Source of the DNA: Apostichopus japonicus
Lineage: Eukaryota; Echinodermata; Holothuroidea; Aspidochirotida; Stichopodidae
Length of the DNA stretch: 64,000 nucleotides
Assembly (NCBI RefSeq): GCF_037975245.1
Contig: NC_092576.1
Coordinates: 41,606,611-41,670,610, forward strand
Reading direction: 5' to 3'
The notes under the pieces are model-generated. The model was not told where the DNA came from. It worked only from the letters and a program-made list of their open reading frames with translations, and did no database searches. Position numbers and translations under genes: made by a program. Positions 1 through 28,045 of the stretch are shown here, one piece after another. Position 1 is the first letter of the stretch; every line of letters begins with the position of its first letter.

Positions 1-1983
1 ATCATTTATTCTGCTTCTGAATGATAGAATGACCAAATGCATATTAGCACAACGTATAACAAGGTAAACATTACGGATATTTTTTAGTCGGTTTGATATA
101 GAATCAAATAACTCGATTACAATAAATTACAACTATTGGAGAAATTTAAACTATATTAATTAATACTCTATCACATTGAACATCTTTAACTGAGAAATTA
201 TACTTTATATTAAAACGGAACAAGCCCTAGTCTAATACTTTTGTTTGATTTTTTTAAATCTTTAATGAGTTGTTATTCGGAATTATTCGTAGAAATCACG
301 TAATATATTGTATTCGGTTTAAACACAGAGTACCGATGGATTAGAAAATTATTGCCCATGAAGATTAAACAATGTTCTGCATTCTAAAATAATTGACTCT
401 ACCAATGTCCTAATTTTTCGTGTCCTGGAACAAAAACCATACTTTTTGCTCTTTGGTTTCGTTTGTCTGTAGTTGGTGGTTTTAAGATGTTAGGTAGAAA
501 ACAAGAACACCTCTTTCTAAGAAGAGTGAGAGACTTAATATTTATATTTTAGACCAGTGGCAGATATTTAGTAAGATTTATGGTTATAATAATGACTTAT
601 GATGACAAAAATGTAAGTGAAATAACAATAAGCTTAATACTTTTTGTAAGGATGGACATTTTTTCTTTAAACAGATGCATTATCTCAGCTTTGTTGAAAA
701 TAACAAAGCATAGTGGGATAAAGGTTGTACCAGATGGATATATTTAGACTATGAAGGAGCATATTTTTACAATGCAGGTTAATTGAACTATAATTTCAGT
801 GTTCCTCATGTCCAGCTGGTCTTATTAAGTATATACGGTTTTGTACTGGGAAATTTCTATACGCAAAATGAGTCAAGACATGTACGTCCCTCAACATTGC
901 CCATGGGCATGATCATGCACAAACGGCTCATCTCTAATTCTTTGAGTACAATCCATCTTTCATACAAGTGTAAAGATAACATATGTATGCTTTAAGAATT
1001 GACTAACACGTTGCTTTAATGATGGCATTTATCAATAATAACGAACGAACAGTAGGCCGCTACTAATTTTTCTTACTAGGCCTTGACCTGAAATCACTTA
1101 GAATATTATAATAGAATGTATAGTTCGTCAAATGCACACATTTTAAAGTACTTAATTTGTAAGTGATCAAAACGGCTGTCTTTTCTCTTTACATCAGCAC
1201 AATGATGTCCATTTGACCGTTTTTGAGTACTACGTACAAGTAAGTATTACAAGTATATCACAGTATAGTGTTACCATTTCATACAAATCTCTTAAAGCTA
1301 ACGGCTCGAATCCAAACGGAAGTGTAGCAGAACTTTTACTGAAGAATACACCAGTGCATGTCTGAATAACGTACCTACTAATGGTTAAATAACCATGTGC
1401 TAGTAATATGAAACTATACCTTCACTACCTTAGTCACAGAACTGATGATATATATTACGGTATAAATATTTAGAATGTTGTGTGGATGAAAGAGTTTACT
1501 TGTCTTTGAAACCAGATAAATATGTACCAATATTACAATTATTATTTTACAACATCAACTTGAAGATGAGTGCCGTTAGATCAAGGAGTTGGTCATACAC
1601 AATACTCTCATCATATACAATGGTTCTGTGATTGGCTCATATGCAACAACATGACTGATAGGAATCAATCATAGTTCCAGCCTGGATTATCAGTTATTCT
1701 TGTAACCTTCGCTTACTGACTCAAATCACCTTCTTAACCCCTATTTCCTTGTGTTTTGCAGCAAAATTTAACCTAAACATCGTATTATTAAAGTTTCAAA
1801 TCACGTTTATTTTTTTTCAGGATAACATAATTGTATAGCGTTTACTACTTTTAAATTGAAATGTATTTGCAAGCAAACATTTGCAAGGACAACTATTAGA
1901 GCATAACTTCAAGTACAAATAATCGAAAACATGTACTAAACATATAAAGGAAGACACTTTAATAACTACGGTTCACAAATGCT

Positions 1984-2897
1984 AGTAGATGTTCAATGGA
2001 ATTGCGATGTATATTCACAACGACGGTAGCAGAAAGTGAATATAAATTTGTAATATGGAGGCTCTACGCAGAGGGTTAAAATTAAGAGGCGAGAAACATT
2101 CAAATTAACAACGACATTACCATATTTATCTGAGCTTTGATGTGAAAATCATATGATTATATCTGGCAACATAATTTAGTCTATCATCCTTACAGTGAAT
2201 ATAAGTCAATCCCTGCATCGATATACACTATGCTATATGAACAATCAAATGTAATTCAGCACATCTCTATCTAAATATTATCTCAAAAGTAACTAAGAAA
2301 GCTTTCACTATTATTAGCTTTCTATCCGGTAATTTGTAAAATGTCTATTCTATCTTGTTTCAGGTGAACAGATACCGAGACAAATATGCGGTAGGCTTCA
2401 AGTAATTTGTGCTTTCTTCTCTAATGAAGTAGTATTTTGCGTTTTAAATTTAATCAAATGATTAGAGCATGAACTGAAAGTTAAAAGAACTGCAAACATG
2501 CAGTTTACATTTGAGGGAAAAACTAATAATAACCACGACCAAAGAAGAGTAGTAGATGTTTAATGGAATTTTGATATACATTCACAACGACTGTAGCAGA
2601 GAACATAATTTAGTCTCTCATTCCATACAGTGAATATAATTCAAATTCTGTTTTGATATACACTAGGCTATATTAAAAATCACTTGTATTTAGGCACATC
2701 TCCATGTAAATACTATCTAACAAGTATTCTAAGAAATCTTAAAAGGCTAATATATTTCCATACGGTAAGTTGTAAGGTGTCTATTCTATCTTCTTTTAGA
2801 TAATAATAATGCTAAGAAATGCTGAGGTAGGTTTCAAGTGCTTCCGATTTACTTCTTTAATGAAGTATTTTTTGCGTTTACATTTAATCAAAGCAAA
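1984..2897 (+). repeat. Diverged tandem duplication, about 0.4 kb unit
   Basis: Two similar blocks lie head to tail, about 1984-2462 and 2551-2897. Both contain, in order, a segment like agtagatgtt.aatggaatt, a segment like acataatttagtct, a segment like gtctattctatctt, and a tail like gtattttgcgttt. Each block has a 27-base stretch framed by an acceptor-like (polypyrimidine then AG) and a donor-like (GTAGG) site: 2364-2390 in the first and 2800-2826 in the second. The second block is missing part of the first. This may be an old transposon tandem or a duplicated micro-exon. Confidence 0.6.
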
Positions 2898-2982
2898 TAA
2901 TTAACCATGGATGAAATTAAATGTGAATGAGAGGTCCCAATAACGTATAAGATATAAAAACTCAGTGAGTAATTGCTGAGCG

Positions 2983-3243
2983 ATGCAAAATATTTATGAT
3001 GACAAATATCTGACATTATCTACAGAGAGACCAAATGAACAAGAACCGTACGACATCGGAAGGGAAGTGATTTTCCGAAACTATACCAAGGATGTTGACA
3101 GGAAAATGCCAAAAACAACTGCAAACGGCCTTGCTTATTTCATGTTTTATTCAATCATATACATTCTGTTTCATCCTATCAATGAAAATATTATATATTA
3201 TATATTATTATATATATATATATTAATGTACTATAATATCTAA
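2983..3243 (+). other. Unassigned ORF, possible cytoplasmic-tail exon
   Basis: The first half of this 86-codon frame is polar and tyrosine-bearing (IYDDKYLTL, EPYDIG, RNYTKD). The second half reads through AT-rich repeat and looks non-coding. The tyrosine-rich part resembles the kind of segment found in receptor cytoplasmic tails, and it lies downstream of the duplicated 27-base exon-like blocks on the same strand. I found no convincing donor site, upstream partner exon or conserved domain. It may be chance. Confidence 0.2.
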
Positions 3244-5679
3244 ACAAACAGTAAAGAAATAGGGTATTAAATGATATAGCTGAAAATAATCCACGAAATG
3301 TATTCTTACCATATGTTATGCTCTCGGATCAGATGTTGCACTAAATTAAAAAAAAAAGTTAGGGATCGCAACTTGGCTCGATTAACGATCTTTCTTGCCT
3401 TCCTGCGTGGCATGACATAATGTAACTATGTACTTTATAAACAATTGCAATGAGTAACTATTTCGTTTATTTGCGACGGTTTCAAACACCTTAAGGAACC
3501 TATATCTACAGTTTCTAAATACTCAAAGCTTCCCGAGTCAAACTCTGCCGTTGCGTGTGTATATAAGTATCACTAATCACCGATAGTTCACATACCCATA
3601 GGAACATGTAAGACGATTTGCATTTATGTTTCTTGTTTTCGGTGATTGATTATTAGGACATCAACATCAACTCCATATTTTATAAAAGAGAAATGTTATA
3701 TAAGTGCTCTTGCAATATCATGGACCTTCGTATTCCACAATCTAAGATTAAAATTCAACTTAAGAAACATTCCGTTATGATTGTGTTTAAGAAACGTGAA
3801 GATTTAATAAGTAATTTAATGAGATTTAATGAGTAAGTAATGCATAGCGTTCCGTTGTAAAAAAAAAACTGCAGTTATTTGGTGTTAATCACATGAACGT
3901 AGAAGGTTGAACAGTTCGCAAACTTCCATATTATTATTTGAAATCATACTTGAATAGTCAAAGCCATAGCTAAGAACTGCACCTTCTTAGGATTTTCCTT
4001 ATTTAATAGCATCAACATGTTCCTCAGATTCTCCTAAAACTAAATAACAAAAATGTTATGCCAATCATACAAAATAGGTGTTTGCATTAGTCTTCAGTTT
4101 TAATCATGTTGTCGGTAGTTGGCTCCCTGATAAGTTTTAATCTACGCTATCAGAATAGTATCTTCCTGCAATAAGTACAAAGACTTGTCTTGGTCCTTGT
4201 GTAATGATAGGTAAGTATAACAAACTGTTAACTGCCAATCTGTGAACGCCCCCCCCCCCCCCCGCCGCAAGCTTTGTTCTGCTTCTATGTCCTGCATGAT
4301 GGCTACAATCTTAGTTAGCCATTACACTCTTTTCACGAAATTTGTCTCATTCAATTCATATTCGCAACGTTACCATAAAAATGAATTACATGTGTCAGTA
4401 AGCATGTATTTGAAACTTCTGTTATGTTTCTGAACTTTCAATTTTCTTGTACAGGACTTCAATACTAACAAATAATACATAATAATACAGAAAACAAATT
4501 TGTAAACCATCGTCGCTTGATTTGATTTCGTTAATTATCTGAAGCTTTAATCCTTTTTTAGATTCACAATGATGCATTTATCAAAATCAAGTCTTTCTAT
4601 GTTTTCGTTGTTGTTTTACGTTTTCGAGAATCAAATAAGTCCCTATTTGAGTATTTTAAACTGTTAAGAAACAAACGTGTCTTGTCGTTTAATGAATGAT
4701 GATGTTAAGGTATATTTAGCCATCGATACAGTGTCTTTGTTTTGCAGACAACACTGCTAACTTCAGTTATATAGTACATGCACAATCATTTTACCTTAAG
4801 GGGCTTTAAAATTATTATAATAATGTTGCATTTTGTAATTCTTTAGAGACCCCAAATAGGGACTTATTTTTTGTATTGCTCGTCGTTTGTTAAAAGTAAT
4901 GAAGCAAAGTGTGATTGCTCTTGAAAATTAAGAAGAAACACAAAACTTTGAAATATTCTAATAGAGATGTATGTGATGTATTGTTACTGTTTCTCTGGTT
5001 TTAGAATACCTTATTTATGTATGTTATGTTTATTGTACACAGTGGAATGGTATACACATATTAGTCTGCATGGCTTAACCTTAACTTGTAATGGAATAAC
5101 CGGGCAGAACAATCTACGTGATTCAAGTCGCAAACTGTTCTCTATGGTAACAAAGTTTATATTTACACTATACCGTCAAATTACAGGTTATATAGACAGT
5201 TCTGCACACACCAAGACTTCAAGAGTGTACTTTTCAAGATTCTTTTCTGATAGAATTTATAAGAGACAAATGGAGATTTGAGTGTGTTCAAAAACAGAAT
5301 ATCTAGGTTTTAATTATAATCAAAGTCATTGAATTATCAGCAAAGAAAGAAAGAAAAATAGTAGGGAATCACTGATTTCCCATAATTGATATCAGTAACA
5401 AAATCGATTTACTTTTGATGATATTACTTGATGGTTTAAGTATACTTTCCAATGAGTTGGCTGTGTGAGTAATTACAATAATGCGTACGTACTAATGAGA
5501 AATATACATTTTCATAATATGTATATACATTTTCAGAATCAGAATGCATTCAACTTGTTTCTTTTAGCAATGTAACATCATTTCATACTGTAACCGAAAT
5601 TTACGTAGTAGTTTAACTTTACAGAGTTTTTTTGTACCATGTATTTACTGTTTTAAGCATAAAGTAATGTTGTAATTCT

Positions 5680-6003
5680 TTGCTGGGAGATCTCAGTTAT
5701 CCTTCTAAGTTGCTAACTATGACGTTAGCAATCGTGCACCTGGCCTTTATTCGATTAGTGGGGCTTTCCGGTCTCCGGAATAGTGGTGACCGGAACTCAG
5801 AGGCGGTGTTCTTTGAAGTAGTACATTCTCGAACGCGTAAACATAGGCCATCGGCCATTCAGGCCAATACTGAAGGAGCTGATGTTAACGTGCAGCGTGG
5901 CGCTCTTTGTCAAAATATCGTACAAGAAGTTGGTATATTTCTAATACCACGGCATCGTGTCGTAACTGTTCGTAGACTTGTTAGTGCTCAAAATATTATT
6001 TAA
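5680..6003 (+). other. Unassigned ORF in a GC-richer patch
   Basis: A 107-codon frame opening with a non-ATG codon; the first in-frame ATG comes later. The surrounding 300 bases are more GC-rich than the flanks. The translation has basic patches (HSRTRKHR, RHRVVTVRR) but no motif I recognise. It could be a decayed transposon ORF or chance. Confidence 0.15.
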
Positions 6004-7366
6004 TATATTTGTGAGTCGTATGAATTGTTAGCCAACTGCGCTATTGTACTGAGGGAGATTACGCCCGGTTTTTTAGGAGTAACGTTATAGACCGATTGTC
6101 AACATTTACGTTACTCAGTAGCGCTCTGAACTGCGTAAAACTGTATGCACGTATGTAAAGATCAGTGCTTTGCTGTGAATGGTTTTATTTCAGTTAGTCC
6201 TAAGAAGCAACATTAGTGCAGTTGTCCTAGTTCAGCTTACATAAAGGAAGCTAGGTTAACTGATGCGCATTACGGCCATTTAGTCGGCCATTTACGCTGC
6301 GTTTGGCCCAGTGTTGGGGAATTGCGTTAACTGTAACGTTCTGCGTAATGCAATACTTTATGACCATTGCGTGCAAAAGAAGTCTTGAATAAACGGTACC
6401 ACTGTTCCACGGGCACTTGAATATCTTCTCCATTGCTTTTTTTGTTGTTGTTGTCGAGTCTCTCTTTTGCCAACCCCAGCTTCAACAATTGCCACACTAG
6501 ACAGGGAAGTGTCGTGACAATATTATGACCAAAATGGTTTATATGCCAAAATGTAAGTAGGCATATCCCCTTTAAGCACTTCTTTGGCAGTTGCCGGATT
6601 GTTCATTCCCATGACATTATCTTCCCTTTAAAGTAATATGATGTTTGAGAAATGCACATAGAATATTTCACCACATTAACATCTCAATCATCGGGTGAGC
6701 CAGTGACTATCAGACGTACGATAATACAATGTAATAACTGAACTATTTCCTTTGAAATCTTTAATATCGACCATGATTTTACTTTAGAGAACCTTAAACG
6801 TGGCTTCAGTGTGCTTGTTAAGCGTATCCTTGGCCTTCTTTTCAACGAAAGTGTTAAGAAAAGAGATCTCTTTGTTTCGTAACTTTGACCTTCAACTTGC
6901 CTTGTTAGTATTTTAAACTGCGTTGGGCTTATAGGAAATTGTTTGTAGGAAATTGCGTTGGGCTTATAAGTCTATAGTCCTTGCAACAACAGACAAACGT
7001 TTTCCACGGGGAGTCTACCACACGGAAAATGACTTTGTGACGAGAGTTGTTCCACTCTGACGTTATCAATACGGAATTTCAAGCATATTATGTAGTGGCT
7101 TACTGTGTATTTTGGTTACATTTTCCAAGCGAGCGGTTTCAGTCAAACAGAAAGCGGTTAGCTTAAAAATCGAATATTAGAGAGTTTTGAGGTTACTGAA
7201 TGATAAAAATTGTCTTTGATCCATGCCTTCGTTATTCCTTTACTCTGCCTCTAATTAACCTAGCGTAGACAAAGGTTGATTTTTAAAGGCCTCACCAAAG
7301 TCATTTAAGCTACACACAAGACAATGCCCGGTATTAACCAATATTTTGTTGAATGAGATTATCGTA

Positions 7367-22127
<14,761 letters not shown>

Positions 22128-24341
22128 TACGTAGAGTAAATGAAAACGTGTTACAAAAGTTATCCAAAGAAAAGCAGGACCGGGTAACTTCGTTCCTAAG
22201 GGAGATTCATTTAGCTCAAAATGCTCACGTATTTCTACGTCATTCCATGTACGGCACTTTTACTAAGATGTTGAAGCCACACCAGAGTTGGTTGTTCAGT
22301 GACATTCTATAACACTTATAGTTGAATCTATGACTTTGTAGCACAATGGAAACGTTCGCACTTACTTTGTTCCTCGGTCTCTCGACCTTTACTTTCGTTT
22401 TAGTAATGGTAAGGAAGCTAGTGCGTGACTGAAACATTGCATTAAATATTCTTCAATACGACATTTTGTTCTTTCCTAACAGTATTCTACTGAAGAAAGT
22501 CAAATGGCAACAACAGCAGCACAATTATCCGCGAAGAGGGACGCCTGGAAGTAAAATGGACAGGGGGATATGGTGAGAAGAATCTTGCGTAGCCCGTTCT
22601 GTGCAGTCTCTGGCTGCACTGCGTGCGGGCAGCGTGGAGTCCAGGTGCCGTGGCCCGGTAGGGGTCCTGGGGGCAGATTTCCCTGGAAGCTCTTGTAATT
22701 AGGAACTCGTGAGATATTATCTGGCCTTCTGGAACCGAAATAAAAATATATTTTGTTTTATTAGTTTACATGTTAATATTGATCCTAATCTGTTAGTACA
22801 AAATATGATCAATTGTAACCAGTATAGTAAAATGTTTAATCGACTTTATTTCAATTAAGATATTGACTTATGGTAAACAAATAAACTTTTAGCTAAAGTT
22901 ATAAGAAGAAAGGCACTTCCTGTCACCCTAATTGTAGGCCAATTCCTACCCCTCCCCCGTTCCTTGTCCCTGTGCTATGAACTCAAGTGAATGGCAGAGC
23001 CGATCGACCCTTTGCCTCCATGCTGCATATATATGGCTTTCTGTGTACCTTAAATTGCTAGTGATATATTGCATAGGCCTACATTCACATATAACTTATC
23101 GTGTATGCGTAAGCTGACCTTGTGAAGCTTTGGACTGCATGTATTGTAAATTTATAGAAATATTATATATAACGTAAAATTGAATTTCGGGTGTAACTAT
23201 CATCATCATTAATTGAGTCTGATTCAAAAACGCAAGAGAACATGTTAAGGGAGTGGAAAAGAAAAGAAACAGAACTATGATATATCTTATTGTTCTGGCT
23301 TAGAACACTGTGGCAGTTTTTTTTTTTTTTTTTTTGAGGGGATGGCAATTTACATATAAGCAATAAAGTATCTCTACGAAATTTGCGCTAATATTCAAAC
23401 CAATGATTCCAAAGACTTAAATTTGCACAACTCTACAGTGATACCAGTGGTATGTTTTATCATCAGCATGTGAATTCTTAAAATGTATGTTATCGTCTTT
23501 AGTACTATAATCCTCTGTTACAATACAATTGCAAAGCTTACTTATCTCCTTTGAAATCATATAAAATTGTTATAACAAAGAGAAAATATTTTGATTGAAA
23601 CATTTTGAGAGCGCTTCATATTGTCTCCGATATTCCCACGCTAAAATCACCTCTCCTATATTTACCCTCCAACGATTATTTTAGGCTACATGAAAAGAAA
23701 ATATATGTGAAATACGAATGTGTATACCATTAAACTATTGTTATTTAAAGGACATCTTCGACTCGCCGACACCTCATCAGACAGAAGCTATAATCATCGA
23801 CAACTGGAAGTATTTTTCTCGATCAATTAAAGCCCATTATGCATTCCATTATAAACTTGAACTAGCCAATCCCTCACTCTACAATCGTTTTATCATAAAT
23901 AATCACACAATCCTGCATATTTTTTCATTTTCCCCTCAGTTTGTTGGCCTATTTGCAGGATCGAGAGGAACAAGAAATTAAAAATAAATGGAGTCCAGTT
24001 CGACACACGGGTTTAATTAATATTTCGATATTTTGTTTGAATATTATTGATTCTTCAGGCCGTCGAAATTGAACGCAAATTGCCGCGGTCTTAATTCAAA
24101 GCAAACAATTAGAATTTAAAGTATATTTACATGCCTACACACACGCCCATTGTATCCCGTAAGGAATGTGTATCCGATATGTCTGTCATTGTCTTGTACC
24201 GACCCTGTAAGTATGTAAACACAAGAGCATATTAGTTAGTTAGTGGGCTGCTTTAGGTAAACCCATTATACGTCCGGTAGCGAGGTGATTGCAATAGGCA
24301 TACGGTGTGTAACATATAGCTATATCAGAATTCACACGGAT
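22128..24341. other. Intergenic region between divergent genes
   Basis: This separates the minus-strand receptor start (22127) from the plus-strand NXPE start (24342), so it should hold both promoters. It contains an unusually GC-rich patch at 22556-22690, a T homopolymer at 23319-23335 and otherwise AT-rich sequence. No gene seen. Confidence 0.5.
22556..22690. other. GC-rich island
   Basis: Roughly 130 bases of markedly GC-rich sequence (for example ctggctgcactgcgtgcggg and gtggcccggtaggggtcctg) in a strongly AT-rich context, 430 bp upstream of the pseudokinase receptor start. No RNA family or TE identified. It could be a short foreign or SINE-like insert or a regulatory island. Confidence 0.4.
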
Positions 24342-25432
24342 ATGACAATGGCAGATACTTTCGTGAGAAATTTGTTGAACTATTTCCAGTTAATTTTTGG
24401 TGTATTTTTCATAATTTCCTTTCTGCTTTATTTTGGTATAATTTTCGACAATGATTATGAAGCAAGACTGTCTATTCCCAAACCTCAACTGAGAAGAATA
24501 TCGAAGACAGGAAGATTAAAGAACGTAGACGATACAACACATAGTATGTATATCTAGTATTATAATTATATTGATCATAATTATATCATTAAATATAGAA
24601 TTATATGTAGTTATGTTCTATATTTTAAGCACTTTTAACTGCAAAAGTATGGATGAGAAATTCTATACGACGTTATATATGGTATTATGTACTTCTGTTT
24701 CATTTTCCTATGGTGGTCATTCCGTGGAAGTTAATATGTAATAAATTGTAGGGCTATATATGTTGCTCTCTGTATATAAGTATTTGTTAGAGAAGGCTAT
24801 TGATTTGGACAATCAAAGAGGAAAGAAGATGAAATGAGTTTTGCTTTATAGTCACCATCTGTTTGTACCAAGCTTCATAAGGATATGAACGTAACATGTA
24901 TCATTAATCTGATAAATTTTAAAACATAACTCATCAGCAAACAAAAAAGGAATCTAACAAATTAGGCCTTCAAAGGTATGCGCACGAAAATAGGTTGTAT
25001 AAACGTTAGGTTCGAGACACTAACGGATTGACCGATCGAGGAGCCATCATCTGGATTCGAACGCAAAGATGTATAGATCAGTTCAAGACTGGTACTCGTG
25101 TGTGTATTATACATGACAAGGCCAAGTAGCATGCTGTCAAGCTACAATTTAACTTGGAAGGAGTGCTAATAGGAAGAACATGTACGTGGGTATCTGTGTG
25201 TGTTGGCGCAGATGTGTATATGTATGGTCGTTACTGTGAATATCTATTATCGATTTCTTAGTTCCTAGCCTGTCACTAAAAATTCGATTGCAAGCCCGTA
25301 ACAGATGGTTCAGCTCAAAATGAAATATTTAATGGGCCTTATGCTCCCTAAAATGTCGTCATTACTGATTGCTCGACATTTTCGTAATTTTACCACATAA
25401 CTAAAATTATCCTGGCTTCGTAATTGAAGATT

Positions 25433-25496
<64 letters not shown>

Positions 25497-25527
25497 CTCA
25501 AGATATATATATATATATATATACTCA

Positions 25528-25599
<72 letters not shown>

Positions 25600-27248
25600 T
25601 TAGTCAATATCTTTGTTTTGTTTCAGAAATAGAAGCAATGAAACCTTCCACTAACATGTATGACGTTACCATTGATAATACTGGCCCTATTCTCCGTCAT
25701 CGTCATTTCATCGAGTCAATGAGTTTGAGAAGTAACAGCTCTGTTTCTGATACTAATTGGAATAACACAAAAGTCGGCCAACTTACTACTCTGACCATCA
25801 CAGTAGACATTCATACTTCTCCAACAACCATCTTTAGCGTGTTAGCAGTTGGCGATGATCATATCTTTGCTGCGAATCAATCGGGATATTCTTTTGGGAG
25901 CTTATCGATGATATTCACATTTACACCAAAGTTGCCCGGTGTGTATAAATTGTACGTAGAAGAGGTTCATAGCAACAATCAATTACAGCTTCCTGGAAGT
26001 CCGTTTCGTCTTGTAGTTTACGGTGATCCTGTTCACCTTCTTGACTTCGGTAGACTGGCTGATGAATTGCCGTCTTGTCAGTCCTTGTCCCAATCTACTC
26101 CATCGTGGCTTGATGGTGAATGGATAACTCGAAAGATAGCAGGAACAAAAAGAGGGGTCCTACGCAGCGGATGGGTTTTTCAACCAAGTTGGTGCAGTCT
26201 CGATATTTTCACCACAGAAGATCTGAAGCTGGCGGCGGAAACTCCTCCCCTAAAGACAATTGCCATTTTGGGTTCATCAATCGATCGCGGAATATTTTTC
26301 TCCCTTCTTGATTTATTACTTGCCAAAGACGAGAAATATAAATTAACAGACTCGGATTTTAGCAAATGTTGGGGTTTTGCTCAAGTGCAGGTTGGGAACT
26401 TAAAGATCATGTATCAGGACTTTCGCGTTGCGAGTTCTTTTAACATGAATGTGAGTAAAGATGGTAAATCAGAAGTTATTTGTCACGATGAAAAGGAAGC
26501 CAAATCAGGAAACTATGATCTATTTGGTGAAGGCATGCTATTTTTGAGTAATTATCTCTTTTCGAAAAAACCCTGGCCAGATGTGTTTCTCATAGCTATC
26601 AACAAAGCTGTTCAGTTAGAATTATTATTGAAGGCTATACCGTCATCATGGTCTGGTAGTATTTTTCCTCTCTATAACTTTATTGGTAAGGTGAGTGGGT
26701 TTTACACAAAAAATGGACTTGAGAAAAGTTATCGACTTGCGGAGAAATTGTTATCCTTAGACAACCGTATTCAATTGATCGATGGATTTGGAGTCGGCTC
26801 AGGAATGAGACACGACACCGAGTCGGGTCCGCTAATGATCAAGTCTAACCACTGGCATAAATGGTGCAACGAATTAGACGGTGAGATGAGAGTCTGTGGA
26901 AATCCAACGGAAATGATTGCTCAAGTATTATTAGGGAAGGTACTAGCACCAGTTGGAAAGGAAGCTTGGATGAAGACAGTTGGACCAAAGACAAAAATAA
27001 CATATCCCAGAGAAATAACGGTCTGTCAGGACTGTCCGGCATCTTTAATTCCTTTTCATATCAAACCAAATCCAAATATAACATGTTACGTTACAACAGA
27101 GGGTATTCTTGAAAGTTCCAGTGACGAAAAGAGAGTTTGGGATGGCACATTGTGTCCAGCGGAATGTCTCAAGATGGAACCTGTTGATGTCATAAATACT
27201 GAATCTGGTCCTGTTAATGTCAGGAGATGCAATTTGAGTTTACTTTAA
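24342..27248 (+). CDS. NXPE-like protein A (filamin repeat + PC-esterase-like)
   Basis: Two-exon gene of about 607 aa: exon 24342-24543 (start at 24342, or 24348) and exon 25627-27248, joined in phase 1 (donor A|GTATGT, acceptor TTTCAG|AA). Exon 1 encodes a short basic N-terminus and one hydrophobic helix ([20 protein letters not shown]), which suggests a type II Golgi or surface anchor. Exon 2 starts with a filamin-like beta-sandwich ([11 protein letters not shown] then [10 protein letters not shown]), then a PC-esterase-like domain with [20 protein letters not shown] and a C-terminal [18 protein letters not shown] block. The NXPE family combines these parts; members are secretory-pathway proteins and at least some may act as acyl transferases or esterases on glycans. 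The GDS signature of PC-esterases reads GSS here, so activity is uncertain. Its closest relative in the window is 40779-43507, at high identity. Confidence 0.85.
25436..25600. repeat. (TA)n microsatellite in the NXPE-A intron
   Basis: TA array with small interruptions (tactcaaga, tactcatga), ending about 25 bases before the acceptor of NXPE-A exon 2. Length changes here sit close to the branch point and polypyrimidine tract. Confidence 0.95.
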
Positions 27249-27635
27249 AGGAAACTTATTTCAGCAACTGCTGCAATGAAAGTAGGGTTAAAGCAAGTAA
27301 TCTGGTTTTGCTAATAGAGAAACAAATGAACAAGCAAAGACAACTTTTGACACTGCTGTTTCACGTTTTAGCCTATAAAAATCTTAAAACAATTTAAACA
27401 AGGTTCATAATACAGATAACACTCCAAATGATTTGTTTTTGTAAATTACAGTATAGACATGTCCTTTTAAAAAAATGAGCAAAAATACATGATTATAAAA
27501 AATAATGATATTCAATTCAAGTTTGGAGAGTTTAGGTTACAAGAAAACGAGAAAAACCGCTTAAATTTATTTTGTTCTTGCTTCAATTTTGTATGTAACT
27601 GACAGAAAGTGTATCATTAATTAGTACTTAAAGTA

Positions 27636-27641
27636 AATAAA
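27636..27641 (+). terminator. Polyadenylation signal candidate, NXPE-A
   Basis: AATAAA about 390 bases after the NXPE-A stop codon. Single hexamer match; cleavage site not determined. Confidence 0.4.
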
Positions 27642-27676
27642 TGAAATAAGAAATATATATATAAAGTTAAATATTA

Positions 27677-27679
<3 letters not shown>

Positions 27680-27743
<64 letters not shown>
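27680..27743. repeat. (TA)n microsatellite
   Basis: About 64 bases of pure TA just downstream of the NXPE-A 3' end. Confidence 0.95.
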
Positions 27744-27746
<3 letters not shown>

Positions 27747-27929
27747 TATATGATTTATTTGCTTATGTATCTGTATTGTCTGTTATATTTAATACCATTT
27801 ATTTTGTTGATTACATTTTGTTTTCTGTTCTAGTATGGTGTAGATAAGTGTTTCTTAAACTGGTGAATGGTTCACTCAAGGATGGATGGATTTATTTCGG
27901 TGGATGAAACTATGAGTGGCAACTGAATG

Positions 27930-28045
27930 GTCAAGTCGTTTATGTCTCGTCAAGTCAAGTCCAATCAAATCAAGTCAAGTCAAGTCAGGACAACTTAAAT
28001 CACAAGTCTTCAAAGTTTCATATCAAGTCAAGTCAATTTACAAAG
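27930..28045. repeat. Degenerate pentamer array (caagt/tcaag)
   Basis: Repeated tcaagtcaagtc units interspersed with variants such as tcaatt and caaatc. An ORF reading through it (Ser/Lys/Ser repeats) is not a gene. Confidence 0.8.

Larger units (their letters stand above)
1..7366. other. 5' region without a confident gene
   Basis: AT-rich sequence downstream of the minus-strand pseudokinase receptor. I see no recognisable protein domain, tRNA or rRNA. It contains a diverged tandem duplication (1984-2897), an unassigned tyrosine-rich ORF (2983-3243), a C-homopolymer near 4249-4263 and a slightly GC-richer ORF at 5680-6003. It could hold exons of a neighbouring gene that continues outside the window. 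Confidence 0.5.
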
